Assembly: GCF_900113575.1 (NCBI RefSeq)
Contig: NZ_FOPV01000009.1
Span: 62,001-126,000 of the forward strand
DNA from: Nitrosospira sp. Nsp14
Lineage (GTDB): Bacteria; Pseudomonadota; Gammaproteobacteria; Burkholderiales; Nitrosomonadaceae
DNA length: 64,000 bases
Reading direction: 5' to 3'
Position numbers and translations under genes: made by a program. Under the pieces are notes generated by a model. It ran no database searches and was not told the origin of the DNA. It saw nothing but the letters and a program-made list of their open reading frames with translations. Shown here piece by piece: positions 26,125 to 37,395 of the stretch (positions within the stretch are counted from its first letter, which is position 1; the number at the start of each line of letters is the position of its first letter).

Positions 26125-27327
26125 ATGACACGTAAATCTTCGAGACCGGCGGCAACCATACTTATCGCGTCTGACAACATTGCCGACGGAGAACTGATAA
26201 AAACGATACTTGACGCAGAATTCGACAATGTTTTCATCTCCACTTCCCCCGACCGAATAGTAGAAGATTTCGAGCTGCACCTCCCTAATGTGCTGCTGCT
26301 TGCCTTCGATACTCTCGAAAAGTCGGAGCACTTCTATCGCAGTCTCAGAACGCGCAGCGAGGCGGCCGGGTCTTCGGAACACAGGGTCATCGTGCTCTGC
26401 GACAAGAATAATATCGGTCGGGCTTACCAGCTATGCAAGATGGAGCGCTTCCACGATTATGTGTTTTTTTGGCCGATGACACATGATGCACCACGTTTGC
26501 TCATGTCCTTGCATCTGGCGATACGTGAACTCACACTGTTGGACGCTAGCCCGACGGTGGAAGAGTTTGCCGCTCAGGCGCGACGCTTGAGTGAAATGGA
26601 AGCCCTTTTGCATAAACACATGGCGCACGGAAATCGGGAAATCGAGATCGCGGATTCCGTTATGCGCAAAGCCGAGCAAGAAATAGGTGCGGCTCTAGAT
26701 GAATTCTCCCGGCAGCTTGCCCAGGAGGACCCGCCGGCTGGCGAATACGCCATAACGGAAAAATTTGCCTGGTTTAAGCAAAACGAAATCGACCCCCGCC
26801 TGCGCAGTTTTGAGGAAGTCACCCAACCACTGAAATTATGGATAGATGGCTTCAAGCAGGAGTGTGCTCCTCACATAAAAACCGCCCGCGTGCTCAACGC
26901 AATGGCTGACCGGCTGCAACCGACGGTATTGGTTGTGGATGATGATAATTTCCAGTGGACAATCATAGCGAAGATACTGGAACCCTTGAAATATCGCGTG
27001 CTCTACGCCGAAAGCGGTCTGGCTGCGCTCGAACTTTTGCGGAACGTACGACCAGATCTTGTTCTGATGGACCTCATGATGCCCGATGTCAATGGTATCG
27101 ACACCACGCGCCGGCTAAAAGCGATCCCTGCCTTGGCAAACCTGCCGGTGATGATGATGACGGGAAAAAGCGAAGGCGATATTGTTATTCAGAGCCTTCG
27201 GGCGGGCGCGATCGACTTCGTCGTAAAACCGGTGGAGCGCGAGATCCTCGTCGGCAAAGTGGCCCAAATTCTGCGGATGATGAAGATGAACAGGGCGTTG
27301 GTTAAAAAAAAATGGGACGACATTTAG
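26125..27327 (+). CDS. Response regulator with degenerate N-terminal and intact C-terminal receivers
   Basis: The 400-residue protein has an N-terminal receiver-like domain (TILIASDNIADGELIK..., acceptor position not preserved), a helical middle and a C-terminal receiver with VLVVDDDNFQ, VLMDLMMPDVNG (acceptor D316) and VVKPVE. No DNA-binding or enzymatic output domain is present, so it probably acts through protein contacts or as a phosphate relay for the upstream kinase. I use ATG 26125 with GCAGGG 5 nt upstream. An ATG at 26074 would add 17 residues, and a 6-codon frame at 26108-26128 overlaps the chosen start. Confidence 0.85.
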   Translation: MTRKSSRPAATILIASDNIADGELIKTILDAEFDNVFISTSPDRIVEDFELHLPNVLLLAFDTLEKSEHFYRSLRTRSEAAGSSEHRVIVLCDKNNIGRAYQLCKMERFHDYVFFWPMTHDAPRLLMSLHLAIRELTLLDASPTVEEFAAQARRLSEMEALLHKHMAHGNREIEIADSVMRKAEQEIGAALDEFSRQLAQEDPPAGEYAITEKFAWFKQNEIDPRLRSFEEVTQPLKLWIDGFKQECAPHIKTARVLNAMADRLQPTVLVVDDDNFQWTIIAKILEPLKYRVLYAESGLAALELLRNVRPDLVLMDLMMPDVNGIDTTRRLKAIPALANLPVMMMTGKSEGDIVIQSLRAGAIDFVVKPVEREILVGKVAQILRMMKMNRALVKKKWDDI

Positions 27328-27469
27328 GGAGTCTCTTCTAAGACGAGAAACTCAAGCTCACGTTAGTTTGCTGGTGCTCTGGTTTTTTTGTTATAGTTCT
27401 ATGCAGGGTAATACGGCTTTTTCATACTCAGGCACCGCTTGACTCCCGCAGAGCCTTACAAGACTTAGC

Positions 27470-28522
27470 GTGAAAATCTCCTCTTTCCCTCTGTGCGCCA
27501 GGCCTTATGCGGCTCCTGCTTGGCTTCGCGGTGCGCATGCGCAAACCATCTACCCTTACTTTCTCGCACGTCCTGCCATCATTTACCGTCGTGAGCGCTG
27601 GGAACTGGACGATGGTGATTTCATTGATATCGACTGGCTTGATAACGTCGCCGATGCACCGCTGGTTGTCCTGTTTCATGGACTTGAGGGAAGCTCATCC
27701 AGCCACTATGCGCTGAGCATCATGGCGCTGCTCCGGCAATTGGGTTGGCGGGGCGCAGTGGTGCACTTCCGGGGTTGCTCCGGATCACCCAATCGGCTCG
27801 AACGCGCCTATCATGCCGGCGACTCAAACGAAATCGACTTCATACTGCGCCGGATCAGCGAACAGAGCAAACGGCCGGGCTTCCGTTTACCGCTTTACGC
27901 CGTAGGTGTTTCCCTGGGTGGTAACGCCTTGCTGAAATGGCTGGGCGAGCAAGGACGACAGGCATGTCAAGTGGTAGATGGCGTGGTGGCGGTTTCAGTG
28001 CCGCTGGATCTTGCAGCTGCTGGGGGTGCCCTGGCTTCGGGCTTTAACCTGCTCTACACTCGCCATTTTCTCGACACCCTGAAGCACAAGGCGCTTGAGA
28101 AACTCGATCGCTTTCCGAGCCTTTTTGACTCCGAGGCGGTAGCCGCATGCAAGACGCTGTACGAGTTTGACAATCTGGTAACCGCTCCCCTGCACGGTTT
28201 TCGCGACACCGAAGACTACTGGGAGCAATCAAGTAGCAAGCCCTGGCTGCGGCAGATCGAGGTGCCCACCCTCCTCATCAATGCCTTGAACGATCCTTTC
28301 ATGCCCGCTTCCGTGCTCCCACGATCCCAGGAAGTTTCCTCTGCCGTTGTTCGGGAATTCCCCGAGGAAGGCGGACATGCCGGATTTTTACATGCGCCGT
28401 TTCCGGGAAAGCTGACGTGGCTTCCCGAGAGAATTGTCAGTTTCTTTGGCCAGCAGGGCGGCCGAACGGCACTCCGGCCCATTGATACAGTTGATACCGT
28501 ACCCGAGCTCCAAATTTCCTGA
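27470..28522 (+). CDS. YheT-family alpha/beta hydrolase
   Basis: The 350-residue protein belongs to the YheT group (predicted hydrolases or carboxylesterases). FHGLEGSSSSHYA forms the oxyanion region. The nucleophile elbow GVSLGGNALLK has S148, NDPFMP has the acid D275 and GGHAGF the histidine H303. The early AWLRGAHAQTIYP motif is typical of this group. It starts with GTG and has no strong ribosome site. No close functional partner is seen; dnaE follows 279 nt on. Confidence 0.85.
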   Translation: MKISSFPLCARPYAAPAWLRGAHAQTIYPYFLARPAIIYRRERWELDDGDFIDIDWLDNVADAPLVVLFHGLEGSSSSHYALSIMALLRQLGWRGAVVHFRGCSGSPNRLERAYHAGDSNEIDFILRRISEQSKRPGFRLPLYAVGVSLGGNALLKWLGEQGRQACQVVDGVVAVSVPLDLAAAGGALASGFNLLYTRHFLDTLKHKALEKLDRFPSLFDSEAVAACKTLYEFDNLVTAPLHGFRDTEDYWEQSSSKPWLRQIEVPTLLINALNDPFMPASVLPRSQEVSSAVVREFPEEGGHAGFLHAPFPGKLTWLPERIVSFFGQQGGRTALRPIDTVDTVPELQIS

Positions 28523-28801
28523 GCGCGCCATTTCTCGCCCCCGCTTTTCTCCCGCGTTTTTCCGAGGCTTGTGGCGCGAGAGACGGTAGTACGTCACGTC
28601 TAACCCGCCACACAGGAACCGGCAGCAATATCGCTCACCGGCCCTTTTATATTTAAATCGATAGCGAGCCCGACCCTTGCCGAAGGTGTAAAATCAAAAC
28701 CCAGTTCAGCTCTAATCGGAATAAAGTCTATTCCCGACGTTGACGTACTGGCTTAACCGCAATGTATCGCTATCAGCCAGCCAATCAGTCTTACCCCCGT
28801 T

Positions 28802-31800
28802 ATGCCCATACACCCAACCTTCATTCACCTGCGGATGCACAGCGAGTATTCCGTCGTCGATGGCATTGTGCGTATCGACGAGGTGGTGGCAAAAGCAGCT
28901 GCCGAGGAGATGCCGGCGCTGGCGTTAACGGATCTCTGCAACCTGTTCGGCCTGGTCAAGTTTTATCAGGCGGCACGCAATAAGGGTATTAAACCGATTG
29001 TCGGCTGCGATGTGTGGATAAGCAATGAAGCCGACCGGGACAAGCCTTCCCGTATGTTGCTCTTGTGCCAGTCCCATGCCGGCTATCTGCTGTTGTGCCG
29101 TTTTCTTTCACGCGCCTACCGCGAGAATTATTATCGTGGGCGCGCCGAAATACGGAAATCCTGGTTAAGGGAAAGTGATATCGGCACAGACGGACTGATC
29201 GCTCTTTCGGGCGCAAATCTCGGGGAGATTGGTCTTGCACTGATACAGAACGATCTGACACAGGCCGATCTACTGGCCACGGAGTGGGCCGGCCTCTTCC
29301 CTGGCCGTTTTTATATCGAAATACAGCGTGCAGGGCATCCGAACACGGAGGCTGTCATGCAGCGCTCCCTGGTGCTGGCCTCAGCCCTGCATCTGCCAGT
29401 AGTTGCAACGCAGCCCGTACAGTTCCTGAATCCCGAAGACTACCGCGCGCACGAGGCAAGGGTATGCATCGCGGAAGGCTATGTGCTGGGTGACCGCCGC
29501 CGTCCGAGGCATTGCACGGAACAACAGTATTTTAAAAGCCAGGCAGAGATGGCGGAGTTGTTCACCGACGTTCCGGCGGCGCTTGCCAACACGGTGGAGA
29601 TCGCCAAGCGGTGCAGCCTGACGCTGGAGCTTGGCGTGAACCGCCTGCCGCTGTTTCCCACCCCCAATAACCAGAGCCTGGAGCTGTACCTGCGCAATCA
29701 GGCGGTTGCGGGTCTGGAAGCCCGCATGAAGTCACTTTTTGCCGATACGGTCCAGCGGGAGGCAAAAATGCCCAGTTATCGCGCACGGCTGGATTTTGAG
29801 GCTGACATCATCGTGCAAATGGGGTTTGCAGGCTATTTTCTAATCGTCGCCGATTTCATCAATTGGGCCAAAAGCAACGGGGTGCCGGTCGGGCCGGGCC
29901 GTGGCTCTGGCGCTGGCTCGCTGGTTGCGTACTCCTTAGGAATTACCGACCTTGATCCGCTTCGCTATGATTTGCTATTCGAGCGCTTTCTGAACCCTGA
30001 GCGCGTCTCCATGCCTGACTTCGACATAGATTTCTGCCAGGACGGACGGGAACACGTGATCGAATACGTGAAACAGAAGTACGGCGCAGAGAGCGTGTCC
30101 CAGATTGCCACGTTCGGGACCATGGCGGCAAAGGCGGTAGTGCGCGATGTCGGCCGGGTGCTGGACTTGCCTTACAATTTTGTGGATCAATTGGCGAAGC
30201 TTGTGCCGTTCGAACTGGGCATGACGCTGAAAAAGGCACGTGAAGAGGAACCGCAACTGAACGAGCGCGCCGAAGCGGAGGAAGAGGTACGCAATCTGCT
30301 GGAGCTGGCAGAGCGCCTCGAAGGGCTTACGCGCAACGTTGGCATGCATGCGGGGGGCGTGCTGATCGCATCCGGAAAGATCACGGATTTTTGTCCGGTC
30401 TATTGTACCGATTCGGGCGCATCGGTCATAAGCCAGCTGGATAAGGATGATGTGGAAAAGATCGGGCTGGTGAAATTCGACTTCCTGGGTCTGCGGACGT
30501 TGACCATACTCGACTGGACCATTCGATACATCCGCCAGCGTGAGCAAGGCGCCTCGCACGAAATTACCGGTTCCACGGCCTTTTCCCTCGAAAATCTGCC
30601 CTTGGATGATCCTGCCACCTATGCGTTATTGCGGCAGGGTAACGCTGTGGGTGTATTCCAGTTTGAATCACGCGGCATGAAAGACCTATTGCAGCGGGCC
30701 CGACCCGACCGATTCGAGGATATCATCGCGCTGGTTGCTTTGTACCGTCCGGGCCCGATGTCCCTGATCCCCGAGTTTACGGACCGCAAGCACGGCAAGC
30801 GCGTGGAGTATCTCGATCCTCGTTTGCAACCCATACTCGAACCGACCTATGGGGTCATGGTCTATCAGGAACAGGTCATGCAGATCGCACAGGTCATTGG
30901 CGGGTATAGCCTCGGCAGCGCCGATTTGCTGCGACGAGCAATGGGCAAGAAAAAACCCGAAGAAATGGCCCTGCAACGCGACATTTTCGTCGCCGGCGCG
31001 GTTAAGAACGGCATGACTGATCGGGATGCGGCCGAGCTCTTTGATCTGATGGAAAAGTTCGCCGGATACGGATTTAACAAATCGCATGCGGCGGCTTACG
31101 CCCTGATCGCGTTTCAGACTGCCTACCTGAAAGCGCACTATCCGGCCGAGTTTATGGCCGCTACCCTTTCCGCGGACATGGACGATACCGACAAGGTGCA
31201 CTCGTTCTTTGAGGACAGCGTTGCTAACGGGCTAGTCATGCTGCCGCCGGATATCAACCTGTCCGGTTACCGCTTTATTCCCGTGGACGCCAAAACCGTT
31301 CGGTACGGGCTGGGGGCGATAAAAGGAACGGGGGAATCGGCGATTGCGGCAATTATCAAAGCACGTGATATGGGCGGCCCTTACCAGGACTTGTTCGATT
31401 TCTGCCATCGGGTGGACAAGCGCATTGTAAACCGCCGCGTGTTGGAGTCGCTCGTCCGCGCGGGGGCGTTCGATTCCATCGATCCTCATCGGGCCGGCCT
31501 TCTCGCCTCCGTAGGTATTGCGCTCGAGTCGGCGGAGCAGGCCGGACGCGCAGCCAACCAGGTCAGTTTGTTCGGAGAGCGTGATACGCCGCTGGAAAGG
31601 TCGAGCCTCCTTAATGTGCCTGCGTGGCCGGAAAAGGAAAAGCTGAAGAATGAGAAAATGGCGCTGGGATTCTATTTGAGCGGCCACCCGTTCTACGCTT
31701 ATGCAGAAGAGTTGAAACATTTCGTGCGTAACCGCCTTGACCGGCTGAACCCGCAACGAGAACCGCAGCTTCTGGCTGGGATTGTTTACGCGATGCGCAC

Positions 31801-32296
31801 GCAGGTAACACGTCGGGGCAGGATGGGGATAATCGTACTGGACGATGGCAGCGCACGCGTGGAGCTGGTGGTATACAGCGAGTCATTCGAATCAGCGCGA
31901 AACTGGCTGAAAGAAGATCAGTTGCTGGTAGTGGAGGCCAGGGTTAGCAACAAGGGTGGAGAGGATGAGTATGGACTGCGGATTACGGCCGATCAGCTGT
32001 ATGATTTAAGCAGCGCCCGCTCACGCTACGCAAAACGCGTTGAGCTTCGTTGCAATGGATCGTCGGATGCCCGGAAACTGAGAGAACTGCTGGCACCCCA
32101 TCGCGGCAACTGTGGCAATGCGGGCGGAGCCGGTGCGGCAAATAAATTTTCCTGCCCCGTTTCTGTAATCTATCGCAACCGCGACGCGACATGCGAGGTT
32201 GAGCTGGGCGACACGTGGCGCGTAAGTCTGCACGACGATTTGCTGCAATCTCTGGCCGCTCATTTTGGGCCGGACTTGGTAAAAGTGATCTACTGA
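28802..32296 (+). CDS. dnaE: DNA polymerase III subunit alpha
   Basis: The replicative polymerase catalytic subunit, 1164 residues, full length for DnaE. The N-terminal PHP domain starts FIHLRMHSEYSVVDGIV. The catalytic palm includes VGPGRGSGAGSLVAY and MPDFDIDFCQDGR (two of the aspartates), then NVGMHAGGV and VMVYQEQVMQIAQ, FNKSHAAAYALIAFQTAYLK. The C-terminal part has the helix-hairpin-helix and OB regions (LAGIVYAMRTQVTRRGRMG). It is the usual housekeeping type, with MP at the start and no ribosome site that I can see. Confidence 0.97.
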   Translation: MPIHPTFIHLRMHSEYSVVDGIVRIDEVVAKAAAEEMPALALTDLCNLFGLVKFYQAARNKGIKPIVGCDVWISNEADRDKPSRMLLLCQSHAGYLLLCRFLSRAYRENYYRGRAEIRKSWLRESDIGTDGLIALSGANLGEIGLALIQNDLTQADLLATEWAGLFPGRFYIEIQRAGHPNTEAVMQRSLVLASALHLPVVATQPVQFLNPEDYRAHEARVCIAEGYVLGDRRRPRHCTEQQYFKSQAEMAELFTDVPAALANTVEIAKRCSLTLELGVNRLPLFPTPNNQSLELYLRNQAVAGLEARMKSLFADTVQREAKMPSYRARLDFEADIIVQMGFAGYFLIVADFINWAKSNGVPVGPGRGSGAGSLVAYSLGITDLDPLRYDLLFERFLNPERVSMPDFDIDFCQDGREHVIEYVKQKYGAESVSQIATFGTMAAKAVVRDVGRVLDLPYNFVDQLAKLVPFELGMTLKKAREEEPQLNERAEAEEEVRNLLELAERLEGLTRNVGMHAGGVLIASGKITDFCPVYCTDSGASVISQLDKDDVEKIGLVKFDFLGLRTLTILDWTIRYIRQREQGASHEITGSTAFSLENLPLDDPATYALLRQGNAVGVFQFESRGMKDLLQRARPDRFEDIIALVALYRPGPMSLIPEFTDRKHGKRVEYLDPRLQPILEPTYGVMVYQEQVMQIAQVIGGYSLGSADLLRRAMGKKKPEEMALQRDIFVAGAVKNGMTDRDAAELFDLMEKFAGYGFNKSHAAAYALIAFQTAYLKAHYPAEFMAATLSADMDDTDKVHSFFEDSVANGLVMLPPDINLSGYRFIPVDAKTVRYGLGAIKGTGESAIAAIIKARDMGGPYQDLFDFCHRVDKRIVNRRVLESLVRAGAFDSIDPHRAGLLASVGIALESAEQAGRAANQVSLFGERDTPLERSSLLNVPAWPEKEKLKNEKMALGFYLSGHPFYAYAEELKHFVRNRLDRLNPQREPQLLAGIVYAMRTQVTRRGRMGIIVLDDGSARVELVVYSESFESARNWLKEDQLLVVEARVSNKGGEDEYGLRITADQLYDLSSARSRYAKRVELRCNGSSDARKLRELLAPHRGNCGNAGGAGAANKFSCPVSVIYRNRDATCEVELGDTWRVSLHDDLLQSLAAHFGPDLVKVIY

Positions 32297-32455
32297 GATG
32301 CGGGGAGAAATCGAACAGCACGGACGGCGCCTGCATGAACAAGAGTCGGCTTGACCGTAGAGATGAGTGCCACTACTATGCGCATGCCCCGGCAACTATT
32401 TTTATTCTCGGGGGTAAATCGCCCGAGGTGGCAAGGTAAATAAAGAAGGAAAGAA

Positions 32456-33909
<1,454 letters not shown>

Positions 33910-34507
33910 TTTCTCGGGATTTCAAAAGTTGATAAAACACCTTGCCCGCGTGCCCCTGGCGCCATAACTGCCACTCAGCGCCAGGCTCAAGAACCTTTTC
34001 GTTTTCCACATAGACGAGCCCGCCGAGGGTAAGGTGGGAATGGAGTCGCGATAGCAGTTCGGGTAACAGCCCCAGCCGATAGGGGGGATCAAGAAAAATG
34101 ACGTCGAAGCGGCGGTGGTCGGAATCGATGAAATTCGACACGTCCATTGCCACCAATTCCACCTGCCCGCCTCCGAGTTTCCGCAAACTCGTTCTCAACA
34201 TTGCCATTATGCCAGGGTTGGATTCCACCATCACGACCTTCACGGCACCGCGTGACGCGGCCTCAAAACCCATGGCGCCGCTACCCGCGAATAAATCAAG
34301 GCAGCATTTGCCGCTCATATCCTGTCCCAGCCAGTTGAAGACGGTTTCACGCACACGATCGGGCGTGGGGCGCAAATCGGCATTCTCGGGAAATGTGATG
34401 ATACGGCTTCGCCATTCGCCGGCTATTATGCGGACTTTGTTTTTCACCAATGCGAATGTCGAGAATTGAAGTGCTTTCGACTGGGAACGCGCCAGCGAAA
34501 CCGCTTA

Positions 34508-35818
34508 TTATTTCGGTGCCACAGCTCCGACCACGACAGTTACCATCCCTTCCGGGTTGATGCGGCGCTGAAAAGCATCCTTGACCTGGGGAACGGTTAC
34601 CCGTTCCACCGCTTTTACGTAATCCTCCAAATAGGTCAGGGGAAGATTATAAAAACCGATCATGGCAAGAAATCCGATAATCTTCTTGTTGCTGTCGATG
34701 CGCAACGGAAAGCTGCCAATAATGTTCTGCTTGGCCTCCACAAGCTCTTTTTCTGTTGGACCACCTACCACAAAATCAGCCAGGACTTTTCGAGTCAGTA
34801 CGAGCGCTTCGTCAGACTGTTCCTTCCTGGTCTGCAGTCCTATCTCGAAAGGCCCCTTTTCCCTGAGCGGGGCAAAATGGCTATGCACGCTATAGGCCAA
34901 CCCTCGCTTCTGGCGGATCTCTTCCATTAGACGGGAGGTAAAGCCGCCCCCGCCGAGTATGTGATTGCCCACAAGCAATGGGAAATAGTCCGGATCGACG
35001 CGCTGGAGTCCCGGATACGCGAGCACGATATGGCTCTGCGTGGCAGGGTGGGCAATTTTTTGGACGCTTGGAACCGGCGCTATAACCTCTGGCAAAACAT
35101 CGGCCGGCTTTCCTTGCGGCAGTTCCTTCGTTAGCGATTCCGCGATTGCTGCCGCTTCCGCGCGGCTCACATCGCCCATGATCGCGATCACCGCACCCCC
35201 AGCGGTATAGCGGGTGCGATAGAAATCAGCCAAATCGTCGCGCTGCAAGCCGCTTACGCTGCCGACTTCGCCCGAACCGCGCAACCCATAGGGATGGTTA
35301 CCGTAGAGCATCTTCATCAATGCGCGATCAGCAATAGTGCCGGGCTTGGTGTCAGCTTCCTTCAATCCCGCGATGACCCGCGCCTTTTCCCGTTCCAGTA
35401 CGTCCCCGGCGAACTCCGGGCGCTGGACGACACGACCGAAAATATCCAGTGCCTGCCTGCGCTCTCGCGCGCTGCTGAGCGTGCGCAACGTGACGCCAGC
35501 CCGATCCTGGTCGAAGTGGGCGCCGAGCTGGGCGCCAACGTCAGCCAAACCTTTCGCAATCTGGTCTTCGGTCAGACCGCCGGCGCCCAGACTCAACAGG
35601 TGTAGGGATAATCCGGCACGGCCTGATTTATCCGCCGTGTCAGTACTGCTGCCGGCGTTGAAATCGACGCTGACATCGAGTATCGGCAAATCACGGCTTT
35701 CTATGAAATATACCTGGGTGCCTGCGGGCGTCTGCCAATGCTGGATGGGCAGCGTAGCGGAGACCCACTGGGAACAGCAGCTTAACAGCAGGAAAAACAT
35801 GAAGCGCATCACATGCAT
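34508..35818 (-). CDS. M16-family peptidase-like protein, non-catalytic subunit
   Basis: A 436-residue secreted protein with a signal peptide (MHVMRFMFFLLLSCCSQWVSA). The two M16 lobes are present, with GRAGLSLHLLSLGAGGL in place of the zinc-site HxxEH helix, so the site is lost. The second lobe has the Arg/Tyr region IRQKRGLAYSVHSHF. It likely forms a heterodimer with the catalytic M16 protein just upstream (69 nt). Two ATGs (35818, 35809) are possible starts. Confidence 0.88.
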   Translation of the reverse strand: MHVMRFMFFLLLSCCSQWVSATLPIQHWQTPAGTQVYFIESRDLPILDVSVDFNAGSSTDTADKSGRAGLSLHLLSLGAGGLTEDQIAKGLADVGAQLGAHFDQDRAGVTLRTLSSARERRQALDIFGRVVQRPEFAGDVLEREKARVIAGLKEADTKPGTIADRALMKMLYGNHPYGLRGSGEVGSVSGLQRDDLADFYRTRYTAGGAVIAIMGDVSRAEAAAIAESLTKELPQGKPADVLPEVIAPVPSVQKIAHPATQSHIVLAYPGLQRVDPDYFPLLVGNHILGGGGFTSRLMEEIRQKRGLAYSVHSHFAPLREKGPFEIGLQTRKEQSDEALVLTRKVLADFVVGGPTEKELVEAKQNIIGSFPLRIDSNKKIIGFLAMIGFYNLPLTYLEDYVKAVERVTVPQVKDAFQRRINPEGMVTVVVGAVAPK

Positions 35819-35887
35819 CGCGGCTCTCGTAAAAAACGCTTGGAATTCAACTTAGAAATGGGAATGGATCGGCATGCTTCCATCCTC

Positions 35888-37297
35888 TTAATGCCGCAAT
35901 GCGGGGGGCGGAGCAGAGGGCGCTTTCTGCTCCAGCGGCTGCGGATCCAGTACCGCAACCGTGAGCACGTCATCCTTCAGGTATTTCTTTGCTACATCGC
36001 GTACCTGTTCGGCAGTAACCGCTTTCAATTTATCGAGTATCGTATCGACATCACGGTATGACAACCCGATGCTTTCGAGCTGGCCGATTTCCATCGCCTG
36101 AAAAAACATCGAGTCAAGCTGGAAGACGTGCGCGGCAACGACCTGAGCCTTGACACGAGCGAGTTCCTCCTCGGTCACGCCCTCGCGCACAATCTTTTCC
36201 ACCTCGGCACGCAATGCCGTTTCAAGATCAACCGCTGTTTTTCCCTCGCTTGGGGTGCCATTCAGATAGAACATGCCTGGACCACGCGCGGTCGAATCGT
36301 AGCTCGCACCGGCGGAACTCGCAATCCGCTGCTCGCGCACCAGCGTCTTGTTGAGACGGGCCGACTCGTTGCCATCCAGCACCCCTGCGAGCATCTCCAG
36401 CGCGTAGGGTTCCCAATCGGTACTCGGGTTGCGCAACGCCGGAGCGTGGTAGACCATCATCAGATATGGCAGTTGCGCCGGCGCTTTCACTGTGAGCCGC
36501 TTGATCCCGACCTGTTGTGGCTCAATCTGGGGCTTGCGCTTATCCAGGGGTAATGGCTCCCCTCGCTTGATGGGCCCATAAAACTTTTGCGCCAAGGCAA
36601 AGACTTCCTTTGGGTTGACGTCGCCTACCACAACCAGCACAGCATTGTTTGGCGCATACCAGCGCTCATACCATGCCTTTGCATCGAGAAAGGTCATGTT
36701 TTCCAGATCGTTCATCCAGCCTATTATGGGATGGCGGTAAGGGTGCGCCTGATACGAAACCGCCATCAATTTTTCATGCACCAGAGAGCGTGCTTGATCA
36801 TCGGTGCGCAAGCGCCGTTCTTCCATCACCACTTGGATTTCTTTGGTAAATTCTTCTTCCGTCAGGATCAGGTTGCGCATCCGGTCGGACTCCAGCTCCA
36901 TCGCCAGTGGCAGCCGGGACTTATGCAGTTGCTGGAAATAAGCGGTATAGTCGCGGCTGGTGAAGGCGTTTTCGCGCCCGCCGGCGGCTGCGATGCGCCG
37001 AGAAAACTCGCCCCCGGGAATCTTTTTCGTTCCCTTGAACATCATATGCTCCAACACATGGGCCACGCCGGTCACGCCGTTCACTTCATCAATACTTCCG
37101 GCCTTGTACCAAATTTGCGAGATAACGACGGGAGAACGGTGATCTTCCCTGACAATCAGCCTAAGACCGTTGGCAAGCGTGTACTCATGCGTATGAGCGG
37201 TATTAGCAAAGAGGCTCCCCGGAAGCAGCAAAGCGAGCAGCATCGCAAACGACCGCAAACCCGTCCATAGCGAGGGAAGAGACGGAAAAGTCATCAT
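35888..37297 (-). CDS. M16-family zinc metallopeptidase, catalytic subunit
   Basis: The 469-residue protein has a signal peptide ending near SLFA|NTA. The inverted zinc motif HVLEH lies at residues 80-84 (H80, E83, H84) in GVAHVLEHMMFKGTKKIPGG, followed by ENAFTSRDYTAYFQ. Members of this group are periplasmic peptidases of short peptides, usually paired with an inactive homolog, which is the next gene here. Two adjacent ATG codons (37297, 37294) may serve as start. It is divergent from ftsY with 98 nt between. Confidence 0.92.
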   Translation of the reverse strand: MMTFPSLPSLWTGLRSFAMLLALLLPGSLFANTAHTHEYTLANGLRLIVREDHRSPVVISQIWYKAGSIDEVNGVTGVAHVLEHMMFKGTKKIPGGEFSRRIAAAGGRENAFTSRDYTAYFQQLHKSRLPLAMELESDRMRNLILTEEEFTKEIQVVMEERRLRTDDQARSLVHEKLMAVSYQAHPYRHPIIGWMNDLENMTFLDAKAWYERWYAPNNAVLVVVGDVNPKEVFALAQKFYGPIKRGEPLPLDKRKPQIEPQQVGIKRLTVKAPAQLPYLMMVYHAPALRNPSTDWEPYALEMLAGVLDGNESARLNKTLVREQRIASSAGASYDSTARGPGMFYLNGTPSEGKTAVDLETALRAEVEKIVREGVTEEELARVKAQVVAAHVFQLDSMFFQAMEIGQLESIGLSYRDVDTILDKLKAVTAEQVRDVAKKYLKDDVLTVAVLDPQPLEQKAPSAPPPALRH

Positions 37298-37395
37298 TTT
37301 TTTAACAACCTAAAGCCGGGTAAACGGATAAAATCGAAATAAGATCGCAATTGACGTACTCGCCGGGATTTCGACAAATATGACAGCCTACCAGA

